Of a stretch of 6,389 bases of DNA, positions 5,549 through 6,389 are shown piece by piece. Made by a program: the position numbers and the translations under genes. This DNA is from Lentimicrobiaceae bacterium (GTDB lineage: Bacteria > Bacteroidota > Bacteroidia > Bacteroidales > WCHB1-69): the NCBI GenBank assembly GCA_009787485.1, contig WQWP01000129.1, positions 1-6,389 on the forward strand. The letters run 5' to 3'. The notes under the pieces were generated by a model. That model was not told the origin of the DNA. It made no database searches and worked only from the letters and a program-made list of their open reading frames with translations. Position 1 is the stretch's first letter, and each line of letters opens with the position of its first letter.

Positions 5549-6389
5549 ATGAAAAAACTTCTTCTTTTATTGGTTGCAACATTCTTTCTCAGTCAAATGG
5601 GAAATGCGCAAGAATTACAAAATTTCGATCCAAAGAACACTTTCGGAACTTATTTGTATTCATTTAAAGCAATTGACGGCACCTATCTTTCCGTAGGTTG
5701 CGACGGCAACTATTTTTACACATCAAGGTGGATGGGTAATCAAATTACCCGCCACAATATGGACGGGACTAATCCGGTCACATTTACAATATCCGGTATA
5801 GCTAACATTAGGGACTTTGCTTACGATGGCACCCATTTTTATGCCGTAAATCAAACCATGCATATTTTCAAGCTGGATCTTGTCAATCAAGCAATTGTGG
5901 GTACCATTTCGGTAACCTGTCCGGGAGTTAACGGGTTGCAGCACGTTGCATACGACCCTACTTTGAATGGAGGTGCAGGCGGTTTTTGGACCGGCGACGT
6001 AAGCTCTCTCCGCTCAGTATCCATGAGTGGTGCACAATTAGGAGACCATTACTACCATGATGAGTATTGGTTTATGGGCTCTGTATATGACCCTTACACC
6101 AATCCGGAAACGCCATGTGTATGGTTAATGTCGCAAGTTCCGGGCGGGCATGCCATTGTTCGGGAATACGACATCAATTCGCAAACCATGACGAGCTACA
6201 GCTATAATGTGGGCAACGACCACCCCGAGTGCGGAGGAAATGCCGGCGGAGGTATGAGCTCCTATATTGATAAAAACAGAAAGTTTCGTATTGTTGCTAA
6301 TGTTCAAACAAGCCCCAATATCAATTTAATATATGAACTTGCAGATTTAATGCCTTCCGGCGCACCCGCAGCGGTTAGCAATGCAATGG
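5549..6389 (+). CDS. secreted beta-propeller-like protein, N-terminal part (runs off the right edge)
   Basis: The frame is open from ATG 5549 to the window end (280 complete codons, no stop). A clear signal peptide (MKKLLLLLVATFFLSQMGNA, cleavage probably before Gln21) indicates export. The mature part has about five blade-like segments: around 42-72 (DGTYLSVGCDGNYFYTSRW), 88-112 (RDFAYDGTHFYAVN), 130-160 (QHVAYDPTLN ... GFWTGD), 176-209 (GSVYDPYTNPETPCVW) and 236-264. This suggests a beta-propeller of the kind found in secreted Bacteroidota proteins. The segment DLMPSGAPAAVSNAM at the edge resembles the linker that commonly precedes fibronectin type III repeats. Such proteins often end in a type IX secretion sorting domain, but that end is outside the window. 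Four Cys residues lie in the mature part (51, 124, 190, 228). No catalytic motif was recognised and the function is unknown. It is preceded by a recognisable promoter and is probably transcribed on its own. Confidence 0.85.
   Translation, partial: MKKLLLLLVATFFLSQMGNAQELQNFDPKNTFGTYLYSFKAIDGTYLSVGCDGNYFYTSRWMGNQITRHNMDGTNPVTFTISGIANIRDFAYDGTHFYAVNQTMHIFKLDLVNQAIVGTISVTCPGVNGLQHVAYDPTLNGGAGGFWTGDVSSLRSVSMSGAQLGDHYYHDEYWFMGSVYDPYTNPETPCVWLMSQVPGGHAIVREYDINSQTMTSYSYNVGNDHPECGGNAGGGMSSYIDKNRKFRIVANVQTSPNINLIYELADLMPSGAPAAVSNAM

Noticed and set aside
5723..6307. Two leftward open frames opposite the secreted-protein gene
   Set aside because: They lie antisense to a long frame with a good signal peptide and promoter, and have no family features.

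Overview
The window looks like chromosomal DNA of a Bacteroidota bacterium. The evidence is its low G+C content, Bacteroidota-type promoter motifs (TTTG ... TAnnTTTG), A/T-rich leaders without clear Shine-Dalgarno sites, a membrane-anchored TPR-AraC type regulator typical of that phylum, and a secreted protein whose signal peptide ends in NAQ. No rRNA, tRNA, CRISPR array, insertion sequence or phage gene was seen.

Layout: (1) Positions 1-208 hold what may be the last codons of a rightward gene, a strong bidirectional hairpin terminator, a T-rich simple-sequence tract and a pair of palindromic repeats. (2) A leftward three-gene cluster at 209-2939 encodes, in transcription order, a biotin-dependent acyl-CoA carboxyltransferase (MmdA/PccB type), a small OadG-like membrane subunit and a FabG-type ketoacyl reductase. 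(3) A rightward gene at 3063-4535 encodes a signal peptide-TPR-membrane-AraC regulator, divergent from the cluster and with a recognisable promoter. (4) A leftward gene at 4592-5194 encodes a coiled coil fused to a PD-(D/E)XK nuclease-like domain. (5) A 354-base intergenic region carries a long AT-rich hairpin and a second TTTG/TAnnTTTG promoter. (6) A secreted, probably beta-propeller protein starts at 5549 and runs off the right edge.

How the genes may work together: MmdA and OadG are known partners in sodium-pumping methylmalonyl-CoA (or related) decarboxylases, which act in propionate/succinate metabolism. The biotin carrier and the large beta membrane subunit are not in the window, so they would have to be encoded elsewhere. 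FabG follows OadG by 20 bases and is probably co-transcribed, but its link to the decarboxylase is only positional. The regulator shares the 123-base divergent intergenic region with mmdA; control of that operon is possible but unproven.

No clearly novel multi-gene system is visible. The points most worth a second look are the incomplete decarboxylase cluster with fabG in the following position, the 54-bp in-frame tandem duplication in the coiled coil of the nuclease-like protein, the 42-bp nested hairpin upstream of that gene, and the paired palindromes just after fabG.
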